Assembly: GCF_027533645.1 (NCBI RefSeq)
Contig: NZ_JAQAGY010000015.1
Location: 62,001-126,000 of the forward strand
DNA length: 64,000 bases
Source of the DNA: Paenibacillus caseinilyticus
GTDB lineage: Bacteria; Bacillota; Bacilli; Paenibacillales; NBRC-103111
Reading direction: 5' to 3'
Shown here: piece after piece, positions 41,036 through 50,934 of the stretch
How the letters are laid out: every line of letters starts with the position of its first letter
Position numbering within the stretch: position 1 is the first letter of the stretch
Translations under genes and position numbers: made by a program
Notes under the pieces: model-generated
The model's input: only the letters and a program-made list of their open reading frames with translations
Databases searched by the model: none
What the model was told of the DNA's origin: nothing

Positions 41036-42337
41036 TTAAGAAATGACTCCGAAAATGTGATCGGACGAAGCAGGCTTGTCCGACTCGACAACGTATGCCT
41101 CATGAATCAGGGATTCGGTCGCTGTGATGTCCTGCGTGTTGGAGTTGACCAGGCACAAGACTTCTCCCTGCTCCACCTTGTCTCCTACTTTTTTAAGCAG
41201 TCTCAGACCGACCGAGTGATCGATCGCATCTTCCTTCTTCGCTCTTCCGGCACCGATAATCATAGCGGCTGTCCCAATTTTCTCCGCATTGATGGCCGTG
41301 ATATACCCCGTCTTGTTGGAAGTAATGGATTGCGTATATTTCGCTTCAGGCAATAGATCCGGGTTGTCTACTACATCAGGATTGCCGCCTTGCGACGAGA
41401 TAAACTGCCTCATCGACTCCAGAGCTTTCCCTGATTTCACCACCTCATCGACGCCCTTGAGAGCCTCGTCATACGATGCGAATGCCCCGCCCAATACGAG
41501 CATGTGTGCAGCAATGGCATAAGACACTTCCACCAGGTCTTGGGGCCCTTCGCCTTTCAGTACGGCAATGGATTCCTTGATCTCATTGGCATTGCCAATC
41601 TCATTGCCCAGCGGCTGGTTCATATCGGTAAGGACAGCGATGGTTTTCCGGTTCAAGTTATTGCCGATATCGACCATCGTCTGGGCCAATGCTCTGGCTT
41701 CCTCAATGGTCTTCATGAACGCTCCATTCCCAAATTTCACATCAAGCACGATCGCGTCGGCTCCCGAAGCGATCTTCTTGCTCATAATGGAGCTTGCGAT
41801 CAATGGGATGGAGTCCACGGTACCTGTTACGTCTCTTAACGCGTACAGTTTTTTATCGGCTGGAGCAAGATTACCCGACTGCCCCACAACCGCAATCTTG
41901 ATTTTGTTGACTGCCGCAACAAACTCATCCTGCGTCAATTCAATCTTGAAGCCTTCGATGGACTCCAGTTTGTCTACGGTTCCGCCGGTGTGCCCGAGCC
42001 CTCTGCCTGACATTTTGGCAACGGGGACACCATACGCAGCGACAATCGGAGCGACGATCAAGCTCACCTTGTCTCCGACTCCTCCGGTTGAATGCTTGTC
42101 AACCTTCACTCCGGAGATACCCGACAGATCGATCACTTCGCCCGACTCCACCATGGCCATCGTCAGGTCGGAAATTTCGGCGGCATTCATCCCTTTGAAA
42201 TAAATAGCCATTAATAAAGCAGATATTTGATAGTCCGGGGTACTGCCATCCATATAGGATGCGATGATGTATTGAATCTCTTCTTTCGATAGAGACTGTC
42301 CCAGTTTCTTTTTGTTGATTAAATCGCTGATTCTCAT
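41036..42337 (-). CDS. pdp: Pyrimidine-nucleoside phosphorylase
   Basis: 433 residues. Splits thymidine, deoxyuridine and uridine to base and (deoxy)ribose-1-phosphate. The thymidine-phosphorylase family signature (SGRGLGHTGGTVDKLESI) and the catalytic block DVKFGNGAFMKT are present. Last gene of the deo operon. Its GC content is visibly lower than that of deoD and deoB next to it, so it may have come in separately. ATG 42337 with GGAGAG upstream. Confidence 0.96.
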   Translation of the reverse strand: MRISDLINKKKLGQSLSKEEIQYIIASYMDGSTPDYQISALLMAIYFKGMNAAEISDLTMAMVESGEVIDLSGISGVKVDKHSTGGVGDKVSLIVAPIVAAYGVPVAKMSGRGLGHTGGTVDKLESIEGFKIELTQDEFVAAVNKIKIAVVGQSGNLAPADKKLYALRDVTGTVDSIPLIASSIMSKKIASGADAIVLDVKFGNGAFMKTIEEARALAQTMVDIGNNLNRKTIAVLTDMNQPLGNEIGNANEIKESIAVLKGEGPQDLVEVSYAIAAHMLVLGGAFASYDEALKGVDEVVKSGKALESMRQFISSQGGNPDVVDNPDLLPEAKYTQSITSNKTGYITAINAEKIGTAAMIIGAGRAKKEDAIDHSVGLRLLKKVGDKVEQGEVLCLVNSNTQDITATESLIHEAYVVESDKPASSDHIFGVIS

Positions 42338-42386
42338 CGGATTTGTCTCTCCTGTCCGTAAACGTGTCTATGCTCTACTCTCAAAG

Positions 42387-43094
42387 TTACAGGGATACCG
42401 CCGTGTCGAGGGCCACAACCATCATGTCGTTGAAGGTCGACTGCCGTTCTGCCGCGGTGGTCTCTTCTCCTGTGATCAGATGGTCGCTTACCGTCAGGAT
42501 CGTCAGCGCGTTCACGCCATGCTTCGCAGCCAAGGTGTACAGGGCGGTCGTCTCCATCTCCACGCCCAGGATGCCGTGCGCCATCATCTTCTGGACGACG
42601 GACTTGTCGTCGCGGTAGAACACGTCGGAGCTGAACACGTTGCCGACGTGCAGCTTCATGCCCTTCGCCGTACCGCGCTCGTAGGCGGCCAGCAGCAGTG
42701 GGAAGCTCGCGATCGGCGCGAAATCGTAGCCGCCGAAGGCATGGCGGTTCATGCTCGAATCGGTGCAGGCCGCCTGGGCCAGCACGACGTCGCGCACGCG
42801 CACGCTCTCCTGCATGCCGCCGCACGTGCCGACGCGGATCAGGTTCTTCACGCCGTATTCCGTGATAAGCTCATTGGCGTAGATGCTCATCGAGGGCAGG
42901 CCCATGCCTGACCCCTGCACGGACACCCGCTTGCCTTGGTATGTACCCGTGAAGCCCAGCATGCCGCGGACTTCGTTGTAACAGACGATGTTCTCGAGGT
43001 AAGTCTCCGCGATATATTTGGCCCGCAGCGGATCGCCCGGCATCAGGACCGTTTCGGCGATATCGCCGGGATTCGCTCCAATATGTGTACTCAT
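42387..43094 (-). CDS. deoD: Purine-nucleoside phosphorylase, DeoD type
   Basis: 235 residues. Phosphorolysis of purine nucleosides; DeoD signature [33 protein letters not shown], and [30 protein letters not shown] with the catalytic Asp/His context. ATG 43094 follows TAGGAGG. Between deoB and pdp in the deo operon. Confidence 0.97.
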   Translation of the reverse strand: MSTHIGANPGDIAETVLMPGDPLRAKYIAETYLENIVCYNEVRGMLGFTGTYQGKRVSVQGSGMGLPSMSIYANELITEYGVKNLIRVGTCGGMQESVRVRDVVLAQAACTDSSMNRHAFGGYDFAPIASFPLLLAAYERGTAKGMKLHVGNVFSSDVFYRDDKSVVQKMMAHGILGVEMETTALYTLAAKHGVNALTILTVSDHLITGEETTAAERQSTFNDMMVVALDTAVSL

Positions 43095-43253
43095 GTCTGT
43101 ATCCTCCTAAGGAATCACGTAATAGTAAGAATGCCGCCTGGCCGGAGTCGAACCGCCATGGAACGGCTATGGAGCCGGCCCCCCTTGGGCGCACTACTCC
43201 GAGTCGGCGGTTGTTCCCTCACAAGAAAGCTGTCTCCACGCAAGCTGACTCGC

Positions 43254-44438
43254 TTAGGCCTGCAGCTCGCCGAGGAAGCTCGTGCCGTGCGCCGGCAGCT
43301 TCACGCCGAAATTCTCGGCGACCGTCGCGCCGACATCGGCGAATGTGCGGCGCAGCGTCAGCTCGCGACCGCCGTCCTTGAAGCGCGGCGAATAAATGAG
43401 CAGCGGCACATACTCGCGGGTATGGTCCGTCCCCTTGAACGTAGGGTCGTTGCCGTGGTCCGCCGTTACGATCAGCAGATCGTCTTCGGTGAGCTTCGCG
43501 AACACTTCCGGCAGGCGCGCATCGTATTCTTCGAGCGCCTGGCCGTAGCCCTGCGGATCCCGCCGGTGGCCGAACAGCGCGTCGAAGTCGACCAGGTTCA
43601 GGAAGCTCAGCCCGTGGAACGGCTCGTCCAGTACGCTGACCAGTTTGTCCATGCCGTCCATATTCGAGACGGTCCGCAGCGTCCGGGTCACGCCTTCGCC
43701 GTCGAAGATGTCGGAGATCTTGCCGATCGCGATGACATCCAGACCCGCGTCCTGCAGCTCGTTCATCGTCGTGCGGCCGAACGGCTTCAGCGCATAGTCA
43801 TGACGGTTCGCCGTCCGGGCGAACTTGCCCGGCTCCCCGAGGAACGGGCGGGCGATAATGCGGCCCAGCATATATGGATCATCAAGCGTAATCTCGCGGC
43901 AGAACTTGCAGATCGCATAGAGCTCGTCCAGCGGAACGATCTCTTCGTGCGCCGCAATCTGCAGCACGGAATCGGCGGACGTGTAGACGATGAGCGCCCC
44001 GGTCTCCATATGCTCGGCGCCGAGCTCGTCGATAATCTCGGTGCCGCTCGCCGGCTTGTTGCCGATGACCTTGCGGCCGGTATGCTCCTCGATCCGGCGG
44101 ATGAGCTCATCCGGGAAGCCATTCTCGAAGACGCGGAACGGCGTCGCGATATGCAGGCCCATCATCTCCCAGTGGCCGGTCATCGTGTCCTTGCCGGAGG
44201 AAGCCTCCTCCATGCGGGTATAGTAGGCCATCGGCTTCTCCGCCGCCGGCACGCCCTCGATCCCGCGGATGTTCGAGAGGCCGAGCTTGGCCATATTCGG
44301 CATGTTCAACCCGCCGCGCGCCCTGGCGATCGCGCCGAGCGTATCGGAGCCGACGTCACCGAAGGCCTCCGCATCCGGCGCCTCGCCGATGCCTACGGAA
44401 TCCAGGACCACCAGATGTATTTTGCGAAAAGTCCCCAT
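43254..44438 (-). CDS. deoB: Phosphopentomutase
   Basis: 394 residues. Converts (deoxy)ribose-1-phosphate to the 5-phosphate in nucleoside catabolism. Alkaline-phosphatase superfamily metal-binding residues are present: [35 protein letters not shown], and the C-terminal [27 protein letters not shown] 44438 is chosen behind GGGGGCAG; the frame extends to 44468. It lies between nupC and deoD. Confidence 0.97.
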   Translation of the reverse strand: MGTFRKIHLVVLDSVGIGEAPDAEAFGDVGSDTLGAIARARGGLNMPNMAKLGLSNIRGIEGVPAAEKPMAYYTRMEEASSGKDTMTGHWEMMGLHIATPFRVFENGFPDELIRRIEEHTGRKVIGNKPASGTEIIDELGAEHMETGALIVYTSADSVLQIAAHEEIVPLDELYAICKFCREITLDDPYMLGRIIARPFLGEPGKFARTANRHDYALKPFGRTTMNELQDAGLDVIAIGKISDIFDGEGVTRTLRTVSNMDGMDKLVSVLDEPFHGLSFLNLVDFDALFGHRRDPQGYGQALEEYDARLPEVFAKLTEDDLLIVTADHGNDPTFKGTDHTREYVPLLIYSPRFKDGGRELTLRRTFADVGATVAENFGVKLPAHGTSFLGELQA

Positions 44439-44487
44439 TGCTTCTGCCCCCTTGATATCAATATGCAAAGACTATACTCTTCCTTCT

Positions 44488-45666
44488 CTAAAGATACAAC
44501 CCCGCGATAGTCGCCGACAATACGCTGACGAGCGTCGCGCCGTAGAGCAGGCGCAAACCGAAGCGGGCTACCACGTTCCCCTGCTTCTCATGCAGCCCCT
44601 TGACCGCTCCGGCGATGATGCCGATCGACGAGAAGTTCGCGAACGAGACGAGGAATACGGATACGATCCCTGTCGTACGGGCGGACAAGCCCTGTGCTTT
44701 GCCAAGGTCGAGCATCGCGACGAATTCGTTGGATACCATCTTCGTCGCCATGATGCTCCCCGCCGTCACGGCTTCCTTCCACGGCACACCCATGACGAAA
44801 GCGAACGGAGCGAAGAGATACCCGAGCATCTGCTGGAAGGAGATCCCGAAGATCCCTTGGAAAATGCCGTTAACCAGCGCGATGAGCGCCACGAAGCCGA
44901 TCAGCATGGCCGCTACCACGATCGCTACCTTGAAGCCGTCGAGAATATACTCGCCGAGCATCTCGAAGAACGACTGCTTCTCTTCTTCCTGCACTTCGAG
45001 CAGGTCCTCTTCCCTCGACACCGTATACGGATTGAGGATCGAAGCGATGATGAAGCCGCCGAAGAGGTTAAGCACCAGCGCCGTCACCACGTATTTGGGA
45101 TCGATCATCTGCATGTAGGCGCCGACGATCGACATGGATACCGTCGACATCGCCGAAGCGCAGAGCGTATACAGCCGGTGCTTCGGCAGCAGGCCCATCT
45201 GCTTCTTCACGGAGATGAAGACTTCGGACTGCCCCAGGATCGCGGAAGCGACCGCATTGTACGACTCGAGCTGGCCCATGCCGTTAATCTTGCTAAGTCC
45301 GAGGCCGATGTACTTGATGATGAAAGGCAGCACCTTCGTGTACTGCAGAATCCCGATGAGAGCGGAGATGAAGACGATCGGCAGGAGCACGTTCAGGAAG
45401 AACGGGCCTTGGCCTTCGTTGGCTATGCCGCCGAAGACAAAGTTGATCCCCTCTGCAGCGTAGGACAGCAGGTGTGTGAAAATCCCGGCGAAACCGCCGA
45501 CCAGAAACTCACCGGCACTCGTATTCAGCAGGGCGAAGGCGAGCAGCGCCTGCAGCACCACCATCACGATCAGCGGACGGTAGCGGATGCCGCTGCGGTT
45601 GTTGGAGGCCGCATAGCTCATAGCAAAGACAACGAGAAGACCCAGAAGGGCGATGACAAATTTCAT
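44488..45666 (-). CDS. nupC: Nucleoside transporter, CNT/NupC family
   Basis: 392 residues. Sodium- or proton-coupled import of nucleosides. N-terminal block [45 protein letters not shown] and the family region [36 protein letters not shown] followed by [13 protein letters not shown] sequence are typical. ATG 45666 follows GGGAGA. A cre-like site lies upstream at 45755-45768, so it has its own carbon-control point. Confidence 0.95.
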   Translation of the reverse strand: MKFVIALLGLLVVFAMSYAASNNRSGIRYRPLIVMVVLQALLAFALLNTSAGEFLVGGFAGIFTHLLSYAAEGINFVFGGIANEGQGPFFLNVLLPIVFISALIGILQYTKVLPFIIKYIGLGLSKINGMGQLESYNAVASAILGQSEVFISVKKQMGLLPKHRLYTLCASAMSTVSMSIVGAYMQMIDPKYVVTALVLNLFGGFIIASILNPYTVSREEDLLEVQEEEKQSFFEMLGEYILDGFKVAIVVAAMLIGFVALIALVNGIFQGIFGISFQQMLGYLFAPFAFVMGVPWKEAVTAGSIMATKMVSNEFVAMLDLGKAQGLSARTTGIVSVFLVSFANFSSIGIIAGAVKGLHEKQGNVVARFGLRLLYGATLVSVLSATIAGLYL

Positions 45667-45754
45667 GTTATTTTCTCCCAATGATGTAATGGTTCATCCA
45701 TAGTTCGCCGTCATCCGGCTCCATTGCCCGGGTTCGCTTTCCTGTGAAACCACC

Positions 45755-45768
45755 TTTAAGCGCTTACA
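45755..45768 (-). promoter_or_regulatory. Putative cre (CcpA) site upstream of nupC
   Basis: On the minus strand TGTAAGCGCTTAAA, with one mismatch to the cre consensus at the last two positions. It lies about 90 bases before the nupC start, in the spacing between cdd and nupC. The region also holds three AAAAGAAG repeats. Confidence 0.6.
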
Positions 45769-45879
45769 TAGTAGGCAAAAGAAGAGAACCCGGGCGGGAA
45801 GCTTCTTTTGAAAAGTGATATGGGACAGCCTCTTCTTTTGAAAATTCTTTAATGGAATACCTTCTGTTGGAAAGTCAGA

Positions 45880-46278
45880 TCAGGCCTTCCAGTCCATGTC
45901 CTTGCCCCGGAAAGCGCCTGGAAGCAGCCGCTCCATCGTCCATTCTTCCGTATGTCCGTGCAGATTCGTCAGATAGATCTTCGTATCCGCTTCGCAGAAT
46001 TCCGCAAGCACCTGGCGGCATGCGCCGCAAGGGGACACCGGTCCTTCCGTATCGGCCACGATGGCGATCTCCTCAATGCTGCGGTGGCCTTCGGATACCA
46101 TCTTGAATACGGCCGTCCGCTCTGCGCAGTTCGTGAGTCCGTAGGAAGCGTTCTCCACGTTGCACCCGTGGAACACTTTCCCGCCGGCGAGCAGCGCCGC
46201 ACCGACGCCGAACCCCGAATAAGGCGCATATGCCGCTCGTCTTGCTTCTATCGCTTCCTGTATCAACTGGTCTTTCAC
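45880..46278 (-). CDS. cdd: Cytidine deaminase
   Basis: 132 residues. Deaminates cytidine and deoxycytidine to the uridine forms. Zinc-ligand motifs are complete: NVENASYGLTNCAERTA and VSPCGACRQVLAEF. GTG 46278 is chosen behind GAGGAGG; the longer frame upstream belongs to deoC's other reading frame. Between deoC and nupC in the deo operon. Confidence 0.96.
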   Translation of the reverse strand: MKDQLIQEAIEARRAAYAPYSGFGVGAALLAGGKVFHGCNVENASYGLTNCAERTAVFKMVSEGHRSIEEIAIVADTEGPVSPCGACRQVLAEFCEADTKIYLTNLHGHTEEWTMERLLPGAFRGKDMDWKA

Positions 46279-46316
46279 CCGGGTATGCCTCCTCAATAAG
46301 CTTGCTGGGAATGCTG

Positions 46317-46982
46317 TTAGTAGGACGACGAAGCTTGTCCGCCTTCCATAATCTTCACGCCGGAGCTCGCGCCGATCCGCGTAGCGCCCGCATCGACCAT
46401 CTTCGTCATATCTTCGAGGCTGCGCACGCCGCCCGAAGCCTTCACGCCCGTCGCGGCACCGACCGTACGGCGCATGAGAGCGACGTCTTCCGGCGTCGCG
46501 CCGCCGGTCGAGAATCCCGTCGATGTCTTGACGAAGTCCGCTCCCGCCTTCACGGAAAGCTCGCACGCCCGGACTTTCTCTTCGTCTGTCAGCAGGCTGG
46601 TCTCGATGATGACTTTGACGAGCGCCTTGCCCTTCGCCGCCTCGACAACACCGCGGATATCCCGCTCCACGAGCTCGTTGTTCCCGTCCTTCAGTGCGCC
46701 GATGTTCACGACCATGTCCACTTCCGTCGCGCCGCCGGCGATCGCGTCGCCCGCTTCGAACGCTTTCACGGCCGGGGTATTCGCCCCCAGAGGGAAGCCG
46801 ATGACCGTACACACCTTCACTTCCGTACCCGCCAGCTGTTCAGCCGCGTAAGCCACCCAAGTAGGATTGACGCAGACCGAAGCAAACTTGTATTTCTTCG
46901 CTTCCTCGATCAGCTTGAGGATCTCCGATTTCGTCGCATCCGCTTTCAACATCGTGTGGTCGATCATGCCGGCCAAATTCAT
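46317..46982 (-). CDS. deoC: Deoxyribose-phosphate aldolase
   Basis: 221 residues. Cleaves 2-deoxyribose-5-phosphate to glyceraldehyde-3-phosphate and acetaldehyde. The Schiff-base Lys is in [18 protein letters not shown], with [28 protein letters not shown] and [13 protein letters not shown] also conserved. ATG 46982 is the first gene after the deo promoter (47024-47052). Confidence 0.97.
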   Translation of the reverse strand: MNLAGMIDHTMLKADATKSEILKLIEEAKKYKFASVCVNPTWVAYAAEQLAGTEVKVCTVIGFPLGANTPAVKAFEAGDAIAGGATEVDMVVNIGALKDGNNELVERDIRGVVEAAKGKALVKVIIETSLLTDEEKVRACELSVKAGADFVKTSTGFSTGGATPEDVALMRRTVGAATGVKASGGVRSLEDMTKMVDAGATRIGASSGVKIMEGGQASSSY

Positions 46983-47023
46983 ATGGATTCGCTCCTTTGA
47001 GTTTCACTTTGGTTTATGGACCC

Positions 47024-47052
47024 ATCATAGCACGCCCCTGCACATATGTAAA
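47024..47052 (-). promoter_or_regulatory. Promoter of the deo operon
   Basis: TTTACA (47052-47047) and TATGAT (47029-47024) on the minus strand, 17 bases apart, 41 bases before the deoC start. Confidence 0.8.
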
Positions 47053-47060
47053 TAAACACT

Positions 47061-47074
47061 TGAAATTTCGTTCA
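47061..47074 (-). promoter_or_regulatory. Probable DeoR operator
   Basis: TGAA (47061-47064), six bases, TTCA (47071-47074), matching the TTGAA..TTCAA-type DeoR boxes described in B. subtilis. It lies directly upstream of the -35 of the deo promoter. No second copy was found within the window. Confidence 0.6.
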
Positions 47075-47184
47075 TACCTTTGCGGACGAGGGACGCCTCT
47101 CTAGCGTCGTACCGAAACCGCATTTCTATTCATACGACAAACCCGTGTCCCGATTCCAGGACATATGTCCGAAAATAACAAAAA

Positions 47185-47209
47185 ACCTGCCGCATCCTCT
47201 GCGGCAGGT
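47185..47209 (-). terminator. Intrinsic terminator of deoR
   Basis: ACCTGCCGC (47185-47193) pairs with GCGGCAGGT (47201-47209), followed by a T run on the minus strand. It separates deoR from the deo operon. Confidence 0.85.
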
Positions 47210-47215
47210 CAAACT

Positions 47216-48154
47216 CTATTCGTTAAGCAGCGCTTGGGCTGTGAACTGGTCGGTCACCAGGATGTTGGCATACTTGCCTACGAGGGCCGCCCGGATCGCT
47301 TCGATCTTGCGCTGCCCTCCGGCGACGAGCACCGCCTTCTCCTTGCGCTGCAGGTCCTGCAGGTCGATCCCTACGGTACGGTCGTTGATCTCCTTGGAGC
47401 AGACGCGGCCTTCGCCGTCGAAGAACCGCGAGCAGATATCCCCGGCAGCCTCCTGCCTCAGCATCTGCTGTTCCTCCTCGCTGAAGTAGCCAAGCCGGAA
47501 GAGCAGCGCGTCTTCTTTCACGGTGCCTACCGTGAATACAGCGATATTGGCCTGCCGTCCGAGCTCGATAATCCGCTGGATATGCCGGTCCGCCTCCACC
47601 ATCTGCTTCACCTCCGTATTGTCGAAGATGACCGGCAGCGGCAAATAACGGGGCATGGTGTGGAACGCTTCCGCGAACAGATTCACCGTTTCGGCCGCAT
47701 AGGTGTTCACGTGGGAATGGCTCACGCCCCCTTTGAGCTGCACGACTTCGACGCCGCGCACCGACTTGGTCTGAAGCTGGAGGGCGATCGCATGCATGGT
47801 CGTCCCCCAAGTCACGCCGATGATATCCGAATCCTGCACCGTTTCGTGGAGATAATCCGCCGCCCGCTTGCTGATGTGCTTCTGGATCTCGCGGTATTCG
47901 TTCAGCGGTGAATAGCAGACATGAACGGTATCCAGCCCGTATTGGAGCTTGATCCTGTCGCCCATGCCGTCCAGATCCTCCAGCGGATCGACGATACTGA
48001 TGCGCACATAGCCCTGGTCTTTGGCATACTGCAGCAGCCGGGACACGGTCGGCCGGGACACTCCCAGCCGGACGGCGATATCCTGCTGCCCGTAATCGGA
48101 CAGATAGTACAGTCTGGCCGCTTCGATACTTAACCGCTGCTTCTCGTTATCCAT
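47216..48154 (-). CDS. deoR: Deo operon repressor DeoR (SorC/DeoR family)
   Basis: 312 residues. Represses the deo genes; deoxyribose-5-phosphate releases it from DNA in B. subtilis. N-terminal helix-turn-helix (DYGQQDIAVRLGVSRPTVSRLLQYAKDQGYVRI) and a SorC-type sugar-binding domain (GVTWGTTMHAIALQLQ, DNTEVKQMVEADRHIQRIIELG). ATG 48154 is preferred; the ribosome site is weak (GGGTTG). The gene has its own terminator and lies directly upstream of the operon it controls. Confidence 0.93.
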   Translation of the reverse strand: MDNEKQRLSIEAARLYYLSDYGQQDIAVRLGVSRPTVSRLLQYAKDQGYVRISIVDPLEDLDGMGDRIKLQYGLDTVHVCYSPLNEYREIQKHISKRAADYLHETVQDSDIIGVTWGTTMHAIALQLQTKSVRGVEVVQLKGGVSHSHVNTYAAETVNLFAEAFHTMPRYLPLPVIFDNTEVKQMVEADRHIQRIIELGRQANIAVFTVGTVKEDALLFRLGYFSEEEQQMLRQEAAGDICSRFFDGEGRVCSKEINDRTVGIDLQDLQRKEKAVLVAGGQRKIEAIRAALVGKYANILVTDQFTAQALLNE

Positions 48155-48356
48155 TGCGTCAACCCACTTGTCTCGGAAAGTTATAATGAAAGCTTTGTCA
48201 TCTCTCATTATACAGGATCTACTTTCGGATTTCGAGTAAATACAAGGCTTAATTTTCCGCTATAGCGATTTCGAAATGAACAAAAGGCGCACAAAAAGGA
48301 TCCAATGCTCCAGATCGTTTGGGAATACTGCCGACATGCCACAATCCGTATACGAC

Positions 48357-48462
48357 AAGATAAACGGCTGCGCCGTCCTTTAAGGACGATGCGCGATTAT
48401 AAAATAGATAAGATTACAGAATCGAGCCCTGGTGAGATGATCAATTCTTAGATATCAAAAAA
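48357..48462 (+). repeat. Interspersed repeat, type 2, full copy
   Basis: Reads AAGATAAACGG, CTGCGCCGTCCTTTAAGGAC, GATGCGCGATTATAAAATAG, AAGATTACAGAATCGAGCC, CTGGTGAGATGATCAATTC, TTAGATATC and AAAAAAA. Same segment order as the copies at 26157-26265 and 51667-51737. Confidence 0.8.
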
Positions 48463-48674
48463 ACATGGTGTCCCTGCGTCCCCCCTCCCGCCTCCCTGGT
48501 CCGCTCGTGCGGTGCCCGGAAGCGCCTTGGACTGGCGCGATGACAGCATGTTCTTACCCCCATTATAGGCCGATCCTATGCAGCTTAAACATACGCTGGA
48601 GAATATAGCAGGCCGCGCGGCCCGCTGCGGCCTCTCAAGCATCTTTATTGCCCCGCAGCGGGTCCAGCTGCTCC
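48463..48674. other. Intergenic region
   Basis: GC-rich stretch with a GGCCGCGCGGCC-type palindrome at about 48610. No gene seen. Confidence 0.4.
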
Positions 48675-49661
48675 CTACAGCAGCAGCCCCACGAACTCCT
48701 CCCGGGTCACTGCACCGAAGTAATGCCCGAGATCGATCTCCTCGAGCACCTTGGAGATCGCCGATGCTTCGTACCTGACGCCGATCAGCTTCGCTTCGAC
48801 CTCCTGCGCGTCGCCGGCACCGAAGAAGTCGCCATAGATGGCTGCGCCCCGGATCAAGCCTTCTGCCACATCCAGCCGTACATCGAAGGTGCCGGCCGCA
48901 AGCCTGGCCGCCTTGTGCAGATTGAATGCGGGCGAGAGGCCGTAATTCCAGTCCCAGCTCCGGTAACGCTCGGCCGCAAGACGGCGGACTCCCTCCCACT
49001 GCTCCTCCGTCAGCTTGTACTCCGCAGGCTCGGCCCCCGCGAAGATCGAACGGAGCAGATGCGCTCTGAAGGCTTCGACGGTCATCGGCTCATTCAAGAA
49101 TTCGGATATATTCGCCACCCGGCTGCGGACCGACTTGACGCCTTTGGATTGAATCTTGAGCGGGTTGACCCTCAGGGCGGAGACGACACTCTCCATCTGC
49201 GAGTCGAACAGCAGCGTGCCGTGGGTGAACATGCGGCCCCGCGTGGCGAATTGGGCATTGCCCGAAATCTTGCGCTCGCCGACCTGGATGTCGTTGCGGC
49301 CGCTGAGCTCCGCCTGCACGCCAAGCTCATGGAGAGCCCGGATCACAGGTTCTGTGAACTTGCGGTAATTGTGGAACGAGGCCCCGTCATCCCGGGTGAT
49401 GAAGCTGAAATTCAGGTTGCCGAGGTCATGGTACACCGCGCCTCCCCCGGACAGCCGGCGGACGACATGGATGCCCTTCTCCTCCACATACTCCCGGTTC
49501 ACTTCTTCGGCTGTATTCTGGTTTTTGCCGATGATGATCGAAGGCTCGTTGATGTAGAAGAGAAGGTAATCGTTCTCCGGCGGCAGATGCCGCAGCGCGT
49601 ACTCCTCTAGGGCCAAATTCTGTGCGGGATCGGTCACGCCCTGATTGTCGATGAACAGCAT
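48675..49661 (-). CDS. lplA: Lipoate-protein ligase
   Basis: 328 residues. Ligates free lipoate to lipoyl domains of 2-oxo acid dehydrogenases, using ATP. The LplA block VVRRLSGGGAVYHDLGNLNFSFI and the ligase motif GERKISGNAQFATRGRMFTHGTLLFDS are clear, with the C-terminal accessory domain also present, as in B. subtilis LplJ. ATG 49661. Gene is monocistronic. Confidence 0.95.
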   Translation of the reverse strand: MLFIDNQGVTDPAQNLALEEYALRHLPPENDYLLFYINEPSIIIGKNQNTAEEVNREYVEEKGIHVVRRLSGGGAVYHDLGNLNFSFITRDDGASFHNYRKFTEPVIRALHELGVQAELSGRNDIQVGERKISGNAQFATRGRMFTHGTLLFDSQMESVVSALRVNPLKIQSKGVKSVRSRVANISEFLNEPMTVEAFRAHLLRSIFAGAEPAEYKLTEEQWEGVRRLAAERYRSWDWNYGLSPAFNLHKAARLAAGTFDVRLDVAEGLIRGAAIYGDFFGAGDAQEVEAKLIGVRYEASAISKVLEEIDLGHYFGAVTREEFVGLLL

Positions 49662-49812
49662 AGTCTGAGTCCTTTCGCCGGGATCCTGTGCAGGCCCGGT
49701 AGTAAGTTAGTGGTAGCTAGTGAGACTATCATATCACGATGCCGGCCGGAATGCAGACAGCGGCGGCCAGGCAGCGGGCGGGCTGCCGCGCGAACCGCCC
49801 GGCGAATGAACA

Positions 49813-49848
49813 GAACCACCCCCGGCCGGTCAGGCCAAGAGGTGGTTC
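49813..49848 (-). terminator. Probable terminator of the LLM gene
   Basis: GAACCACC (49813-49820) pairs with GGTGGTTC (49841-49848). The flanking T run is weak, so the hairpin may stop transcription only partly. Confidence 0.55.
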
Positions 49849-49872
49849 ATCTCTGCGGCGGCGCACCGCCGG

Positions 49873-50880
49873 CTAAGACAGCAGGCCGAAGGCTTCGGCC
49901 AACAGCCGGTAGGAGCGCAGCCGCGCCTCGACATCGTGCATGATCGTGACGATCATGAGCTCGCCCGTCCCATACCGCTCGCTGAATTCGAGCAGCTTCG
50001 CTTTGACTGTCGCCGCGGAGCCAATGATCATGCGGCTGCGGTTGCCCTCGATGCGGGAGCGGTCGTACGCCGAGTACGGATAGTTCGCCGCCGTCTCCGG
50101 CGAGGGGATACCCGGCCACTGGACGCCCTTCTCGAGGAACAGGAAGGAGAGATCCATGGAGGAGGCCAGCCGCTCCGCCTCCTCGTCCGTGTCCGCGCAG
50201 ACTGTGAACACCGCAACGAGCGACTGGGGCCGGTCGCCTTCCGCCGCCGGGCGGAAGTGGTTCCGGTACCAGCGCATCGCCTCGGGCCCGCCGTAGCCGT
50301 TGATGAAGTGCGCATAGGCGAAGGCCGTCCCCTGCTCCGCCGCAAGCCGGGCGCTCTCGTCGCTAGAGCCGAGCAGCCAGACCGGCGGCGACGCAGGAAT
50401 CACCGGCGACGCCTTCAAGCCCGCGAAGCGGTGCCCCTCCGGCAGCGCGTCGCGCAGGTAAGCCGTCAGGTCCGCCACCTGCTCGGGGTAGCGGTCGACG
50501 CCTGAGGCGCGGCCTTCCTGCAGCGCCTGCGTCGCCAGCGGCATGCCGCCCGGCGCCCGCCCGAGGCCGACGTCTATGCGCCCCGGATACAGCGCCTCGA
50601 GGAGCCGGAAGTTCTCAGCGACCTTATAGGCGCTGTAGTGCGGCAGCATGACGCCGCCGGAGCCGAGGCGGATGCGCGATGTGACCGCGGCCAGGTGCGA
50701 GATCAGCACCTCGGGGCTCGACCCCGCGAGGCTGCCGGCGGCATGATGCTCGGAGACCCAGAACCGGCGGTACCCGAGCCGCTCAGTCTCCTTCGCAAGC
50801 CGGGCCGTCTGCGCCAGCGTCTCGGCTGCCGTGCTGCCCTCCGGGATAGGTGATTGGTCCAACACGCTTAGTGTGATCAT
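49873..50880 (-). CDS. LLM-class flavin-dependent oxidoreductase
   Basis: 335 residues of the luciferase-like monooxygenase superfamily, group of small-molecule oxidoreductases. Typical blocks: GYRRFWVSEHHAAGSLAGSSPEVLISHLAAVTSRIRLGSGGVMLPHYSAYKVAENFRLLEALYPGRIDVGLGR. It binds FMN; the substrate is unknown. ATG 50880 opens with MITLSVLDQSPIPEGSTA. Confidence 0.93.
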   Translation of the reverse strand: MITLSVLDQSPIPEGSTAAETLAQTARLAKETERLGYRRFWVSEHHAAGSLAGSSPEVLISHLAAVTSRIRLGSGGVMLPHYSAYKVAENFRLLEALYPGRIDVGLGRAPGGMPLATQALQEGRASGVDRYPEQVADLTAYLRDALPEGHRFAGLKASPVIPASPPVWLLGSSDESARLAAEQGTAFAYAHFINGYGGPEAMRWYRNHFRPAAEGDRPQSLVAVFTVCADTDEEAERLASSMDLSFLFLEKGVQWPGIPSPETAANYPYSAYDRSRIEGNRSRMIIGSAATVKAKLLEFSERYGTGELMIVTIMHDVEARLRSYRLLAEAFGLLS

Positions 50881-50934
50881 GCTCTCTGTCCTTTCCTCTG
50901 CCCGGCAGGGACTTCCTGCTGAGGCATGAATTCT

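Noticed and set aside
43110..43160. tRNA-like string (GGTTCGACTCC near an apparent acceptor end) between deoD and deoB
   Set aside because: The T stem does not pair and no other tRNA arms can be built around it.
42936..44510. 524-codon plus-strand frame opposite deoB
   Set aside because: Shadow frame of deoB and deoD produced by high GC; no protein-like features.
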